From positions 48,598,601-48,662,600 of the forward strand of contig OZ007569.1 of assembly GCA_963931925.1 (NCBI GenBank): 64,000 nt of DNA, written 5' to 3'. The notes below the pieces were generated by a model. That model was not told the DNA's origin. It did not search any database and saw only the letters and a program-made list of their open reading frames with translations. Below, in pieces: positions 21,545 through 33,760 of the stretch; the first letter of the stretch is position 1, and the number at the start of each line of letters is the position of its first letter. Source of the stretch: Onchidella celtica. Taxonomy: Eukaryota; Mollusca; Gastropoda; Systellommatophora; Onchidiidae. The position numbers were made by a program, and so were the translations under genes.

Positions 21545-21812
21545 TGGCCAAGAGTATGGTTGATCAGTGCAATGTTGAGAGGTTAGAGATTCGAATCCCA
21601 TTTGTGGTTAGGACACACATTTATTGTGTAGAGAACTTTTCTAGAAGAGGCTTGTTGTCTTAGGCACTTCCTTAATTATGGGCATACACCGATTACTTTC
21701 CTGCGGTGTTTTATAGCACTCACTCGTTGGCAGCCTGTCTGAGACTCACGGCTCGCCTCTCATGTAGCTTCATTGTGCTGAAACCGGAACCCCAACGAAA
21801 CAAACAAAAGTG
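21545..21812 (+). mobile_element. diverged tRNA-derived SINE of a second family
   Basis: It has a B-box-like AGATTCGAATCCC, then TCTTAGGCACTTCCTTAATT, which resembles the CTTGGGCAAGGCACTT block of many invertebrate SINEs, and a terminal GAAACCGGAACCCCAACGAA followed by ACAAAC. The A box is poorly preserved. Unrelated in body to the five-copy SINE family. Confidence 0.5.
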
Positions 21813-23960
21813 ACGTTGGATAAACCGTAAATTAGAATGCCAGGATGCAAGATGACAAATTTCTATTATTTATGATTTCCCATAACTTTAACTATCAAAT
21901 AGCACAGTCTCAGGGATTTTTGCCTCTAACCACGCCTTTTACCATCATTATAATCATGCTACCTCGTGCGCTCTGACCTAACGAAAGAATGAACAATGAA
22001 CACCAGAGCTGATAAAAACATGTGTTAACTTGCCCTGTCAAACGTGACAAACGGAGTCAGGGGGTAAATGCCCGTTGTTAAAGTTCCGCCTGCATTTACA
22101 ATAAAAACCAGTACATCAAAACTTATGTCGGTCACCGACAAACAGCTTTGTTTTTGCTGAATCTCTTAGACATAAAACACTGCTTGTCTCACTCATTTGT
22201 CTTTCTGACAAGCTTCAATTACGGATAATTTCCCCGCAGAGAAAACCTACATTCCCTGCAGGTCTCCAAGACACGTCGGTCACCGTGTGACAGAAACGCA
22301 ACTTCCTGATCGGAACTACAACAGAACATAATCTGCAGAACGAACAAAACCGTCCAGAGCCATACCCCGCTAAAATTGACTCTATTCCAAAAAAACAGGA
22401 AATAATTATCCTTCAGTTTGCGCTGACCAGAGACTTTAATTACAATAAAAACATAGAACATCCTGCAAATAACAACGACAGCCATAAATAACAGCCAAAG
22501 AAACGAAGAAAAAAAAAAAACCCACCAACAACAATATTATATTACATGTAACGAGTCAATAGGAAGCAAAATGAGCAAAAAAAAAATCTGCTTATTTGGT
22601 GTCTGAATCAGACAATCTGGGATCTGTTGAATTCATGCTGGGCAACTTCGTGCGCCCTTGTGACAATTTGACATTTCCATGACGTCAAACGAATGAAAAT
22701 CGAAACATGACAAAACGAATACCCAGAAACAACAGCAAGAACAGGAACAAAACATGACGACCCGAGCTTTCATGCATTAATATAAGAGAGATTATAAAGA
22801 ATAACAAATATCCAGAAATGGACAAACATGGCGTGGGTTTTCAGGGGGAACAATGAATAATCAACGTTGTTTTTTTTCCATTTTCTCTCTCTCTCCGTGC
22901 GCTATCACTTAGCCCCTCTCTCTATTTGCCCTTCGTTTGTTTTTTCCTTTGTACTTAACCTTTCTCCTTTTCTTTCCAGGCTTTACTCAACATCACCTCA
23001 TTTGTCCTTTTATCTGCCCCCCCCCCCAACTGTCTTCATCTCGACTTTCCCCTAACCCAAACCCACTTTCCCCGAATCCTAATTTTCTGTCTATAATGTA
23101 CAGAGCAGATTGCCGATAGACTTATGCACTGAAGACAGGGACGATTGCATTAGCATACTGACAATCATTGTGCAAATGAGTACTGCTCCATTTGGCACTG
23201 TGGCTGCACTGGGATTGTGAATGTACAACATAACATGTCCGACCGGGGTGCACCCGTTAGAGGCAAGAGAGCGTGTACCGACGATGGAAGAGATATGGAC
23301 ACAGCGCTGCCGGTGAAGATTTTTAAAAAATCCAATGAATCTCATACTTTCCAACTAAAAAAATTCATTTGAAATTTACAATTTCGTTATTGCATTTAAA
23401 CTAAGCAGTGCAATGATTATCTCGCAGGCCATGCAAAAGATCACTTCAAAATCCAATCTCAAACTGTCCCTAAAGCCATTTACCTGTATTTTTACCGTGT
23501 AAGTCCCGAACGGGAGGGCAATTTTGTGATTTTTTTTCTTTTTTACAAAGACATTTCCGTACAGTATAGAATCTACAATAGCATGAAAATCCCAAGATCT
23601 GTAAAAAACAACAACAACAAAAAAAAAAAACCATAAAGAAATGCTAAGTTCCCAAAAAAACTCAAACCCTAAAAATCCAGAGGAGCAGCAGCGCAGCAAA
23701 GCTGTGTGGTCAATATCGACATGAGTTAAGAGGCATTCAGACTGCTAGCCAGCGGTGCAGGGCAGATAAAAGTGTTGAGATGTAGTTAGATGCAACACGG
23801 GTGATCAACTGCCTGCAGAGCGAGCAGGGCAGGGCAGTACAAAATCAGCCGGAGTTTGTTCCTGCTCGTTCTGTTCAACCTTGAGATGGTGCAGTAGGCG
23901 TGCTCATTTAGTGAATAACAGTTCAGTCGTCTCAGTGTGCATTGGTGTAGGTCTAGAGAA
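21813..23960. other. gene-free stretch
   Basis: Contains poly-A runs (22511, 23620), C/T-rich tracts around 22870-23060 and no recognised gene or element. Confidence 0.5.
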
Positions 23961-23964
23961 ACAG

Positions 23965-24145
23965 ATACAGAAGATCGTTTTTGCCTCATCAAGACGCTTT
24001 AGCCAGAAGTGTGCCACATTTCCACTAAGGTTCCTTACGATGTCACTTCACGTACGCTTGTAATTTAGTTTACTGAATAGTGATATAATACGTTTATGTA
24101 ATGATGCGTAAGATGTATGTGCCATGTATGTGCTGTTAAACTCGC
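23965..24145. repeat. dispersed repeat family C, copy 1
   Basis: Shares ACAGAAGAT(C/T)GTTTTT, CTTTAGC, CCACATTTC, CCTTAC, GT(C/T)ACTTCA(C/T)GTA and GTAATGATGCG(T/C)AAGAT with 44815-45010 in the same order and orientation over about 180 bp. The class is unknown. Confidence 0.65.
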
Positions 24146-25220
24146 TGTGAAAGAAAATTTCCTTCATAGGATGATAAAAAAGAGATTTTTATCTTACCTC
24201 TGAGTACTCTGCTCTGACAGCAATCTGAGCACACAAGCTCTCTGCTTTGCTTTACTCTGCTCCGCTGACAATTGGTAAGGGCCTTAAGAACCCAGACAGC
24301 CTGTACTGAATGGATGACGTCAATATTGACATGCTGTGTGACAGTCTTTCTCAATTTTTGTAAAATTCAAGATCCAGCTGACAGCGCTGACGTAATCAGC
24401 GGCGACACAACCCGCACGCCAAAACGTTACAGCGTTAACATTACTTTCCTGCTACCAGTAATTCCCACAAGCATTAACATATATATGTATAACAAACTCA
24501 GTCCTCCAGTGCCTCATGATATAACTTAACTTAAATCAACAATGACAATGAACACACTTTAGAATTAGAATAAAATAAAATGGAAATTCCCTGTTTCCAA
24601 GTCTGGAACTCGCATTATAAGATAAATTTGCGCATTTTTTAAAGAAGTTTACAATTCCTTTATTTGTTTAATTCTCTTTTCGTACCGTTTCAATTTTTTC
24701 CAGAAGAAGGTCCTTTAATCGACAGCTTGTTTTGTCTTTCCCCTTCCATTGCGTTTTATTCTACCGTTTCGGTATTATTTCCTATTCGAGGCAAAGCATA
24801 CACCTTTATCTTGTTACATTTTGACTTTGACCCAAGTCTTGTTGTGACCCATACATTTTTAGTGTGAGTGTTTTGTTTTGTTTTTCTAAATTTGTCATAC
24901 TCGATGTTTAGCACCGGTTCCCGGACCCGCCTTCCATGCACTTGATGTCAAATTATGTCCTCCGGATCTTAAGGAGTTTTTGGTCACTGGGTAAACTCTC
25001 AAACAGATAATTACTGTCGGAGAGACAGGGCCACTGATGCCCTCAAGGGGACAGGGAGTGTTGTGGGACCTACTGCGCAAGAGCAAATTAAATGCTTTCA
25101 CACTGCTCTGAGCATGGACTGTGTCTATTAACTCTTTGAGTTGGGCTCACTGACATTGTTCACGGGTTAACCCTCTAAGCCCTGTAATCCATTTTTCAAA
25201 ATTACATCACCTGATGCTCA
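24146..25220. other. gene-free stretch
   Basis: Nothing recognised. Confidence 0.5.
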
Positions 25221-25224
25221 CTGT

Positions 25225-25362
25225 TCTGCAGTTCGAAAGCTCTGAGTCTGGAGAAAGCACGACAACAGCAAATTGTACTAGGAAGAAGCACAATGATAGA
25301 CATAGCAAAATCATAGGATAGAAGGAGACCCTATCAGGAGCATCCACCAACCGCCCGCTGTA
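25225..25362 (-). mobile_element. LINE family B 3'-end fragment
   Basis: Read on the minus strand, it shares GGTTGGTGGA(T)GCTCCTG, GTCTCCTTCT, TGCTTCTTCCTAG and TCGTGCTTTCTCCAGACTCA with 62820-62945 and 63415-63556 and with the 3' UTR at 10605-10690. The orientation follows the LINE ORF at 10640-11060. Confidence 0.7.
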
Positions 25363-25473
25363 TTTAGAGAAATAATTATACCACGATTTTCTGTCTGAGG
25401 ATCTCAATCAAGGGAGAACGTTCTGATGTCCAATAAATATTATTTTCTTTTCGGATATCGTGATATCGTGATC

Positions 25474-25512
25474 ATTGCGTTTGAGTTTGACCCGGAGTTT
25501 AACGGCGCGTGA
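25474..25512 (-). mobile_element. very short LINE family A 3'-end fragment
   Basis: Contains GTTTGAGTTTGACC and GGAGTTTAACGGCGCGT, matching the family A terminal block seen at 59480-59520. It is only about 40 bp and is then interrupted. Confidence 0.4.
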
Positions 25513-25694
25513 TTGGTTGATACAGCGTGGTAGACTTTCCGACGGATTACAGTAACTGCTGCCTCGATGTTGGACGTGTTAGCTCAAGTGGCATCAGGCA
25601 GTCATTGCAAACGTTCTTATTCTAACACTAAAATTTGTGCCTGAATACCATAAGCGCGTAGCACCCACCCATCTCCCCTTAGGACCCAGACATT

Positions 25695-25886
25695 CACACA
25701 GTGGTTTCGGTTTCGTTTCGCTTTCGGCAGTTTCGATGAAAAGCGAAACGAGACGAAAGCAGTAGCATTAAGTGCTCTAAAAGACGCAGTGAAGGTTTTG
25801 GACATCCTCTGGGCTTTTGGGCGAATGAAGATTGACGTCATTCAGTAAAACTACCGAAAGTAAAACGAACCTGAAGCCACTGTGTG
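25695..25886. mobile_element. 192-bp MITE with ~39-bp inverted termini
   Basis: The left end is CACACAGTGGTTTCGG and continues TTTCGTTTCGCTTTCGGCAG. The reverse complement of the right end is CACACAGTGGCTTCAGG and continues TTCGTTTTACTTTCGGTAG. CAGTGG termini suggest hAT ancestry, but no 8-bp duplication is visible. No coding capacity. Confidence 0.75.
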
Positions 25887-28320
25887 TGGGCTCTTACCCT
25901 CTGGCCACCCTACCATCTTTTCACTCTCCGTCCAGCCCCAAAACCCCACTCCCCAACGTCCGCCCCCAACTTCCGCCACATGGCAAAATCGATCGTCAAC
26001 CAATGAAATAAAAATAAATAGGGACTAACTAGCAGTCTCTCTCTCCCTCTCTCCCTCACCCCCCCCCCTTCCACGTTGTTGATCTTCTCCCAAACTAACT
26101 TCGGGCAATTCCCTCTCACTAACTAGGGATTTATTCCCCCTGACTAACTAGGCCCTTATTTCCTCTGGTTAACGAATTATTTATTCCTCCCCCCTTTCAA
26201 ACATCTCTCTGGACCTCTTTTTAACTGGAAAAAAGAAAGGCTTTGCTTGTTACAGGGACCAGTCATCAAAAACAGCCAGCTTAGGTGATTATCTATAAAT
26301 AACAATATAAAATAAGAGCACACACGCAAACACATTAACACACGACTAAAGCTCAACACCCAAATTAGTTTTTACCGTATTCAAAATAATCGGCTTTATC
26401 TTTAAATAATACATATACACCCAAACACATCTAAAGCTCAACGCCTAAAATTAGTTTTGGATTGTTGCCATTGCTCACCAAGACTAGGATACCTTACTTA
26501 AACTCAAAGGCACTTGAAAATGAGAACAATTCGAAAGAAAAAAAAACACCGAAGAACTTTGAACGAACTTAGTTTCACAGTCGTTTTTGTACAATGACTA
26601 AGAAAACAAAATTAACACAGATAACCGCTGCCCGATCGCGACCTTGGTTCTTTCTTTTCCGTTCCACCTCCACATTTTGCTGCACTGAGAATTCGACGTA
26701 AAAACATTTGTGGCTTTAGTAAGGAGTTAGAATAAATCGAAACAGTCAAACAGCTTGATAAGTGACACAACGCATTCTTAAACAAGTGTCAAAGTGTGCA
26801 TATGTTATACCTCTTCTAGATACTGTAAGATCTCCAGCTTTCAAGAAAATGGAGATACAACAAACAAGAACGATATGACAGTTCCAAGATACCCCAACTA
26901 ATCACTGACCTGATCAACCTTTCTTTCCCCAATTTCTTAGGTCAATTCACCCCGCCCCCTTTTCCATTACATCCGTCAGCAAGTCTTCCCGAAATATTAC
27001 TGGACTGGCTACAACCGCAAATTTCAATCTATGTCAGGATTTCTGAGACAATGAGCGGCTTACAAGAACAATCCGAGATAATTAACCTGGGTATTGCGCT
27101 CAGTGCAAAAGCCTGCGATATAATACTAATGAGTGTGATATGTCCAGCGTCAAGGGCAATAACAATAGGGCTGTTAATGCCAGGCTTGCTTGACACAAGT
27201 TATGTCTTGCCTAATGTGACTGGACAAAACAATCAATTCAAACCTTAACAGCTGTCGGCTTTAAAGATGCTGATATAGTTGCTTCTCTGAAACCACAATA
27301 ATTTATCATTCTTTGTAAGCGGATGGGAAACGAAGAAGCACAACATTTTTACCACAGGATTCTGATAATGGTGAAAGATTCATCACCGCTGATGATACCG
27401 TCCAGCTTAACGAGGTGCCAAGGCAAGAACAACGGGGATGGATCTAAATGTGTCCCTTGGGTCACGGGGAAAGGTCATGTCAGCATGACATGACATTACT
27501 GACAAGCAAAGAAAACAAAACATTGGCATGGGGATGTCGTGAACAAGAGGCTTCGACTCGAGTCCCATGACACAGAATACAGGGTTCAAATTGCCACGTT
27601 TGTGGCATCATTATAGATACACAGTCAGTATACTAACCTCCTCGGCTAATACACTAATTTTCTTAAATATCCACAAAACGTATTTTAAAATAGTCAAATA
27701 CATGCAAAATTACAATATAATTATACCCCCTCCCCCCCCTAAAAAAAATGGGTAAATTAAAAAGTGTGGGAGGAGTGCATATGAGTTAGACAACTTTAGT
27801 CTGGCACGTATTCTATGTATTAATCGCCGAGCTGTGCATTTACCATAAAAGCAACTACCCAGAGCACGAACTTGCCAGGGGGCGCTGCCGGCCTGCAACC
27901 CACCGCACACTGATGCTCCACGTCTTTGTAATATCCCTAGTGTGAAACTCAAATGGAGCTCCTCCTGAAAGTGTTTTAAAAAAACACACAAAAAAAACAG
28001 GGCATTGGGCATTAGGTGGCCTGTTTCAACCACCGAGCAACTGGACGTAAGGGTTATTAATAGACCGTCTGAACTGCTCTAAAACCTGCAGTTAGAACAA
28101 CAATTTCTTCCTCAAATTCTACGACCAGGCAACGTAATGTAAGATATATATCTCCATATTAGAAGACGGAAGCCGGCTAAGCAGAAGACACAAAGTTCTC
28201 ACGGGAAACAGTTACGTGTGAAAAACGTGCTGAATGCCGAACGATCCACAGCTACCGTCATTACCTCAGTGATTTAATTAAAGGGGTTTGAATAAGACCA
28301 ATTATTATGATATTTGGTTG
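25887..28320. other. gene-free stretch
   Basis: T/C-rich tract with three ACTAACTAG phrases at 26015-26150, poly-A runs, and a C-rich run at 27726-27739. No gene or mobile element recognised. Confidence 0.5.
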
Positions 28321-28321
28321 C

Positions 28322-28425
28322 TGTTACGGGACCATAGACTAATAACAAAGCCAAATAGAGAAAATACCGAGTTTGTTCACAGGTCATCTAGAGCTCATAA
28401 TGGGAAATACCAAGGTCCCGTAACA
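28322..28425. mobile_element. possible 104-bp mini-MITE
   Basis: A perfect 12-bp inverted repeat, TGTTACGGGACC at the left and its reverse complement at the right. The interior phrase AAAGCCAAATAGAGAAAATA recurs in diverged form near 29418-29451. Short, so only moderately supported. Confidence 0.45.
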
Positions 28426-30080
28426 ATTGCCTCTAATTATAATTTCGTCATATGACGAGTTTTCGCACATTCGTGAATATGACAGAAAAAAACAACAACA
28501 ACGACAAAAACAGCTACAAAAGCGCATGTAACACTCTCGAACAGTGAACATGGTAGTAAGAACCAGAGAGTATGTATTTATAGAGAGATCTCACTTCTGC
28601 CAATTCGCGAAACTAGGTCGCTGCGGTAAACAAGAAATTGAGGATTTGAAAGAGACCGTCTTCACCACAGATAGTGTGTATAATTATCTGTTTACTGTGG
28701 TTTGTTCGTATTTTTGGGCTGAATGAAACTATTTAGAACCGTTTGTAAGATCTTACATCCCGTGGAAATGCACAAATGGGTATTGTTTACCGCAGAGACC
28801 TGCCTTCCGCTCCATGCTAACAGTGGTTTCGCAGACGCTGCTGTGTCTCGCAGTGCAAATCGACCAATAGTAAAACCTCTCTATTCATAAATACTTTCTG
28901 GTAAGAACTAACTACTGTTCATGGTACACCACTCTGGAACACCGCTACCAGACCAAGAATACCACTGCAAAAGAGCCCGATGATTATAACTGTAAACAGA
29001 AAGGTAGAGATAATCAATTAATGACCGCAATTTAGAACAACAATCAATTCACAGTACCCAGGGGTCCTCGGACGTGGTTGGATACCAATAGTAACTGCTT
29101 AGTAACGCCCTGTGGGTGGAAAAACATGTTTTATACCATGAAGAGTCTCTCGGAGCTGTGTTCACAATACAGCTGCTATTTAGTGTTGGGAAAGCCAAGA
29201 CAACAGACTGACGTCAAGGAAGAAGAGGATAGAAAGCCAAGGCAACTCTACTTGTCGCGCTTTTCAGACATCTGTCGGAGTGAAAATTTGTCCCGACTGG
29301 ACTGTCACCAAAGATACTAGACAGAATAAGATGAGACAGCTAGCAATTTTAGCGTGCGCAGATTTCGCACCGTCACCTAGCGGGAAGTGCGCGGAAGTCA
29401 GGAACAATGCCGTATTTTACAAAGCCAAGTAGGGAAAATACAGAAATTTGTTCACTGTTCAGTTAACGCTATAGGCACTGATTGACGTCACTTATTTTGT
29501 AATTATAACTTCAATCGCTGTGGGAAGACTTTTTTTTTTTTAAGCCGCAGTAGCACTGTCATAAATTCGCATAATTAATTTATCATTATATCAAGCATTC
29601 TTTCCATACTTTGTGCCATGGGCCCCGCCCCCAATCAGCGGGCAAACTGTGTGCACGATTTTATTTAGAGGTGCCAAGAAGGGAGTGTCTCATCTTATCG
29701 TTTCTATTATCTTTGCTATCACCATGCTGAGGTTCGCAGCAGCAACGGCACCCATTTCCATCAAAATAAAACAAAACAATACAACAGGCTATAAATCAAA
29801 GCCAGAAGCATATACAAACCTTTGCCAACACCTCGGTGTGAGACAATGAAGAAGATAAACGACAAACACACACCCGACATTCCCGTTCCCATTACTCATC
29901 TACAACTAAAGCTGCAACGGCTGCAAATGCAATACTCAGTAAGCCCCCCTGCTCCTCCCCCACCCCCCCCGCCCCTCCCCCGTGGGGCTCCCGAGGCCAT
30001 AGCGTGGATCTCCCAATACATAATTAATAACACTTTATGAACAGGCAACAGAAGAGACAATGTGGGAGACTGGCTGGATG
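28426..30080. other. gene-free stretch
   Basis: Contains the diverged 29418-29451 copy of the 28340-28378 phrase and a C-rich tract at about 29945-29985. No gene recognised. Confidence 0.5.
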
Positions 30081-30086
30081 GACTAC

Positions 30087-30170
30087 ATTAAGACAGACAG
30101 ACAGTCAGGCACTCACACAGACAAACAAAATAACAGACACACAAACAGACGAACACATAAACAGACAGTA
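30087..30170. repeat. degenerate ACAG/ACAA microsatellite
   Basis: Array of GACAGACAG and ACACAGACAAAC units; no coding value. Confidence 0.8.
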
Positions 30171-30212
30171 GAGGAAAACAATCTCGATCGTACAAAAATT
30201 CATGTTGAAAGG

Positions 30213-30406
30213 AACATTGTTCTAATATTAAATGGAAAATTGTTCTAATATTAAATGGAAAATTGTTCTAATATTAAATGGAAAATTGTTCTAATATTAA
30301 ATGGAAAATTGTTCTAATATTAAATGGAAAATTGTTCTAATATTAAATGGAAAATTGTTCTAATATTAAATGGAAAATTGTTCTAATATTAAATGGAAAA
30401 TTGTTC
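30213..30406. repeat. 23-bp tandem repeat, about 8.4 copies
   Basis: Near-perfect repeats of ATTGTTCTAATATTAAATGG plus AAA. There is essentially no divergence between units, which implies recent array expansion or homogenisation. Confidence 0.95.
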
Positions 30407-30599
30407 TTTTCTTTTCTTTTCTTATTTATTTTTACCTAAAAAATCAGGGAACAAAACCCAATAACAACAAAAAACGCCCCCTGTTTCAGAATTACTTAAG
30501 TGAATTTTCTCTTTCAAAAAGTAGAGAAACAAAAAGGAATGAGAGATTCTTTTGCAAACTGTGAAACAGAGAGAAAATATGAGGCGAACCAAGGTTGTA

Positions 30600-30730
30600 G
30601 CGCCCAGTTAGTGCTCAGAAAAGCAAAGCGGGGCGGGGGTGAAAGAAGGAAGAAAGGGAAATGATCAAAATGGGATTAGAACCCGCGACCTCCGCTACGG
30701 CACCCGCCCCCTTGCAAGAATATTTGCCGA
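30600..30730 (-). mobile_element. possible tRNA-like SINE head, isolated
   Basis: The minus strand contains GCGGAGGTCGCGGGTTCTAA followed by TCCCATT. This resembles a T-arm/B box (GGTTCTAATCC). A-box support is weak and no body or tail is recognised. Confidence 0.3.
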
Positions 30731-31070
30731 CAATATTTTCTCTGAATTGTTATCTTTGTGCTCTGCCTCCCACCCAGCTTCTGCTTACTTCTATTAACTT
30801 CTGTTAAACAGGTTGGGCATGCTAAGGGAAACTAAATGACAACACAGCTTATTAGGGCAATGATGATGCAGAAATTATGATTGGAAGTCTTCCAACAACT
30901 GCCTCTACTAGACAGGATGCGCACTGAGTCAGGTCTGGTTTGTCTCGGACGGGCTGTGAGATGTAAACTATGGAGTTAACGAGATCCCCGAGCACTGGCA
31001 CGACAGAAACATGTCTGTCTCATTGGTTGGGACGCGTCAAAACTGTCTTAAGTCAGTTGGGGCAGAAAGA
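30731..31070. other. gene-free stretch
   Basis: Nothing recognised. Confidence 0.5.
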
Positions 31071-31072
31071 GA

Positions 31073-31372
31073 GACCCCGCCCACTGGCTCAAAACAGACA
31101 AATCAGACCCGCCCACGGAGTCAAAACAGACAAATCAGACCCGCCCACGGAGTCAAAACAGACAAATCAGACCCGCCCACGGAGTCAAAACAGACAAATC
31201 AGACCCGCCCACTGACTCAAAACAGACAAATCAGACCCGCCCACGGAGTCAAAACAGACAAATCAGACCCGCCCACGGAGTCAAAACAGACAAATCAGAC
31301 CCGCCCACGGAGTCAAAACAGACAAATCAGACCCGCCCACGGAGTCAAGACAGACAAATCAGACAGGACGCG
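31073..31372. repeat. 32-bp tandem repeat, about 9.3 copies
   Basis: The unit contains GACCCGCCCACGGAGTCAAA followed by ACAGACAAATCA. Copies differ only by GGAG/TGGC/TGAC variants and one AAAA/AAGA change. Because 32 is not a multiple of three and the unit has no stop in any frame, the array reads open across all three frames as a 32-residue periodic peptide. That explains the 159-codon open frame at 31011-31490, which is not called as a gene. Confidence 0.95.
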
Positions 31373-32574
31373 GTGCCCTGACAGCCGAATAAAGTCTTGT
31401 TCTTCTCCTCCTCCGTGTCTTTCTTTCACTTTTTACATCTTTTCAACAACACCCAAAGCAATTAAATACAGACCATATCAACACTTATAATCTGTCATTA
31501 AATTCTTACATAAAAACAAAAATAAACGCCAAACAGCCCTGGCGACAACACCGCCATCTGAATGTCTGAAACGTCTTGACAGTTCCAGTCACGCATTGTT
31601 TTTCTCTCACCTCAGATATGAACTGTCATTTCTAACCTGACAGACTTAAAACCCATGGGCTCAGACTTGAGAGAATTGATTTTACGATTTCACGCGCAGC
31701 CTGCTAGAAAATTGTGCTCTGTAGGTAGCGACTCAGCTCAAAAGGAAAAAACAACAACAACAACACCAAACCTTATACTTCCACAAAGTATTCCCTAACT
31801 GAGCATTTATGCTTGGAAAGGTCCCCGTTCCATATTAATCACCCGCATCTTAAGCTTACGCGCGCACCTACCAATTTTGATCGGCCACCTAGCTAGACGG
31901 TAATTTGACGAGACTATTTAATTTTTTCGCATAGAAACTGACTGTCGTGAGGTCATCATCTAACTGGTTGGTCGATCATACTCGGCTGGAGCGCTCACAG
32001 GCAAAAGGAAATACGATGATAAAGGTAGATTGAAATGTGGAAGAATTATGTTTCAGTTACGGGTATCTTTGTCTCGTTTCCCCACAGATATAACCTTCGT
32101 ATTTTCATCATTTATAGCCTTTACTGCTTTAGTTTTACTTAGTGAAGGTTAGTGCTGAATTGTTTAAGTAATTGCAATATTAATAACTGAAGAGGACCAG
32201 TAAAATAATTGTTTTCGTGGCGCACAAAGAGTTCTTGTGGGCTTGTTTCGCCCTACTTCACGCAGTCGATCAGTAAATCAATGGGAAGGGGAATAAAAGA
32301 ATGTGCCGTGCAAACCTCACGCTATTAACAACAGGTGTTGTTGCTTAGCACAATATCACATGCTCTCCGTGTGATCAATACACTTGTTTTTTAACCGGCA
32401 GGTTGACAAATGAGCAACAGAGATGAGGTTTCCACAACAGAGGGAACTGGGCTGGATCTCGCAGCTTATTTTTGGAATCTGGCGAAGAGCTCAGTTATTT
32501 AGAAATGGGATCGACACGACGTCAGTGTCTTCACACACTGCGCCAGCTACAGGATATAATCAGTCAGTCATAGT
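31373..32574. other. gene-free stretch
   Basis: No coding or repeat signature recognised. Confidence 0.5.
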
Positions 32575-32577
32575 CAG

Positions 32578-32850
32578 TCACAAGGTGGTCTAGAGGCAAG
32601 GTGCTCGCCTCTCATGCCAAGGGTCCCGGGTTCAAAACCCGGGCAGTGCAGGCATGTCGGAAATTGGATTTTTCTCATATTTTCAAGTCCCTGGTCCTAT
32701 TGGGGGGGGGGGGGGGTAGGATCGAGTACCTAGACTTCTCGGATAAGGACGAAAAAAATCGGAGGGCCCGTGTGCACGTTAAAGACACCTTGGCAGTTGG
32801 AAATCGTAAAGAGCAGGCCGAAAGGCCGCTGCCCGGGCAAAATTGAAAAT
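32578..32850 (+). mobile_element. tRNA-headed SINE, copy 3 (3' truncated)
   Basis: A box TGGTCTAGAGG, B box GGTTCAAAACC, an oligo-G tract at 32702-32716, then ACTTCTCGGATAAGGACGAA, CGGAGGGCCCGTGTGCACGT, TTGGCAGTTGG, GAGCAGGCCGAAAGGCCGCT and GGGCAAAATT. The usual AAATGCCAAGGGCAGC tail is absent; an AT-rich sequence follows instead. Confidence 0.9.
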
Positions 32851-32884
32851 TGAAATTAATAGATTAAAATTTATTCATAACATT

Positions 32885-32904
32885 CCCCCCCCCCCCCCCC
32901 CCCC
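32885..32904. repeat. poly-C tract
   Basis: An uninterrupted run of about 20 C, just after the SINE copy. Confidence 0.9.
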
Positions 32905-33059
32905 ACCAGCAACAACAAAATTTATTATTCATAATTAAATATATATTGTTATTAATAAATATTCAATTATTATTTGAGTTGTGTGTTGTGAACTGATGCG
33001 AGTTGTGAACTGTTGTGAGTTGTGAACTGCGCCTAACAGGCTGCCTTACAATTTGTTCT

Positions 33060-33105
33060 GAGATAGAGAGAGAGAGAGTGAGCGAGACAGGGAGAGAGAA
33101 AGAAG
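33060..33105. repeat. short GA-rich microsatellite
   Basis: Interrupted GAGAGA tract. Confidence 0.7.
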
Positions 33106-33164
33106 CAGTGCAGTGTGTTGAGCGCTTCGCAGGCGCTCCATTCTGCTCTGTGGTTGACATGTTG

Positions 33165-33237
33165 TTTCTGTAAAGCGCATAGAGCATTTTAAATGGATAT
33201 GCGCTATATAAATGCTATCCATTATTATTATTATTAT
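33165..33237 (+). mobile_element. LINE/SINE 3' tail of the GCGCTATATAAATG(C)-ATT type
   Basis: Contains GTAAAGCGCATAGAGC, then GGATATGCGCTATATAAATG and (ATT)n. This is the 3' end seen on many invertebrate L2/CR1-type LINEs and their SINEs. The body is not recognised. Confidence 0.55.
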
Positions 33238-33752
33238 GGTCTCCTTAAAATGTTAAGGTTCTATCTCCACGATCTGGCTGACCCAGCTGGATCGAGTTAC
33301 GCATTACACACTACCTTTTTTTTTTTTTTTTTTACAGGCCCTCTCCATTGTGTGTCAAAGTATGAAGAGGATTCCGTGTGTAATTTGTAAGTAAGTATTA
33401 CTACAAAAAACATTGGTGTCATCAAAAGCTATGAGCATATGAAACTTCAATCATCAGTGTTTCAAAAGTTGATGGAAGGGAGTTACAATCTTGCCTTTGT
33501 ACGGGGACGACTTGGTGCCAGGAGCAGGAGATAACAAACAACAGTCACATGTCACGGAAGTGTTGACAACATGAGAGGATTATAATGAAACCCTTACCAC
33601 TTACCATCAACAAAGTCATATGACAGCTCTCGGGCCTTTGACCAGAAAGTCAAGCAAACACTGTTATACATTTTATCTTCTTAAAAAAACATAACAATAA
33701 TAACATGCCCTTTATATCATGTACACAAACTTTTGCATCTGCTATAATGACA
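33238..33752. other. gene-free stretch
   Basis: Contains a T18 run near 33317. No gene recognised. Confidence 0.5.
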
Positions 33753-33760
33753 CTCTAAAC

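Noticed and set aside
30213-31372. CRISPR-like array
   Set aside because: The 23- and 32-bp units are contiguous tandem repeats without unique spacers, in a eukaryotic genome.
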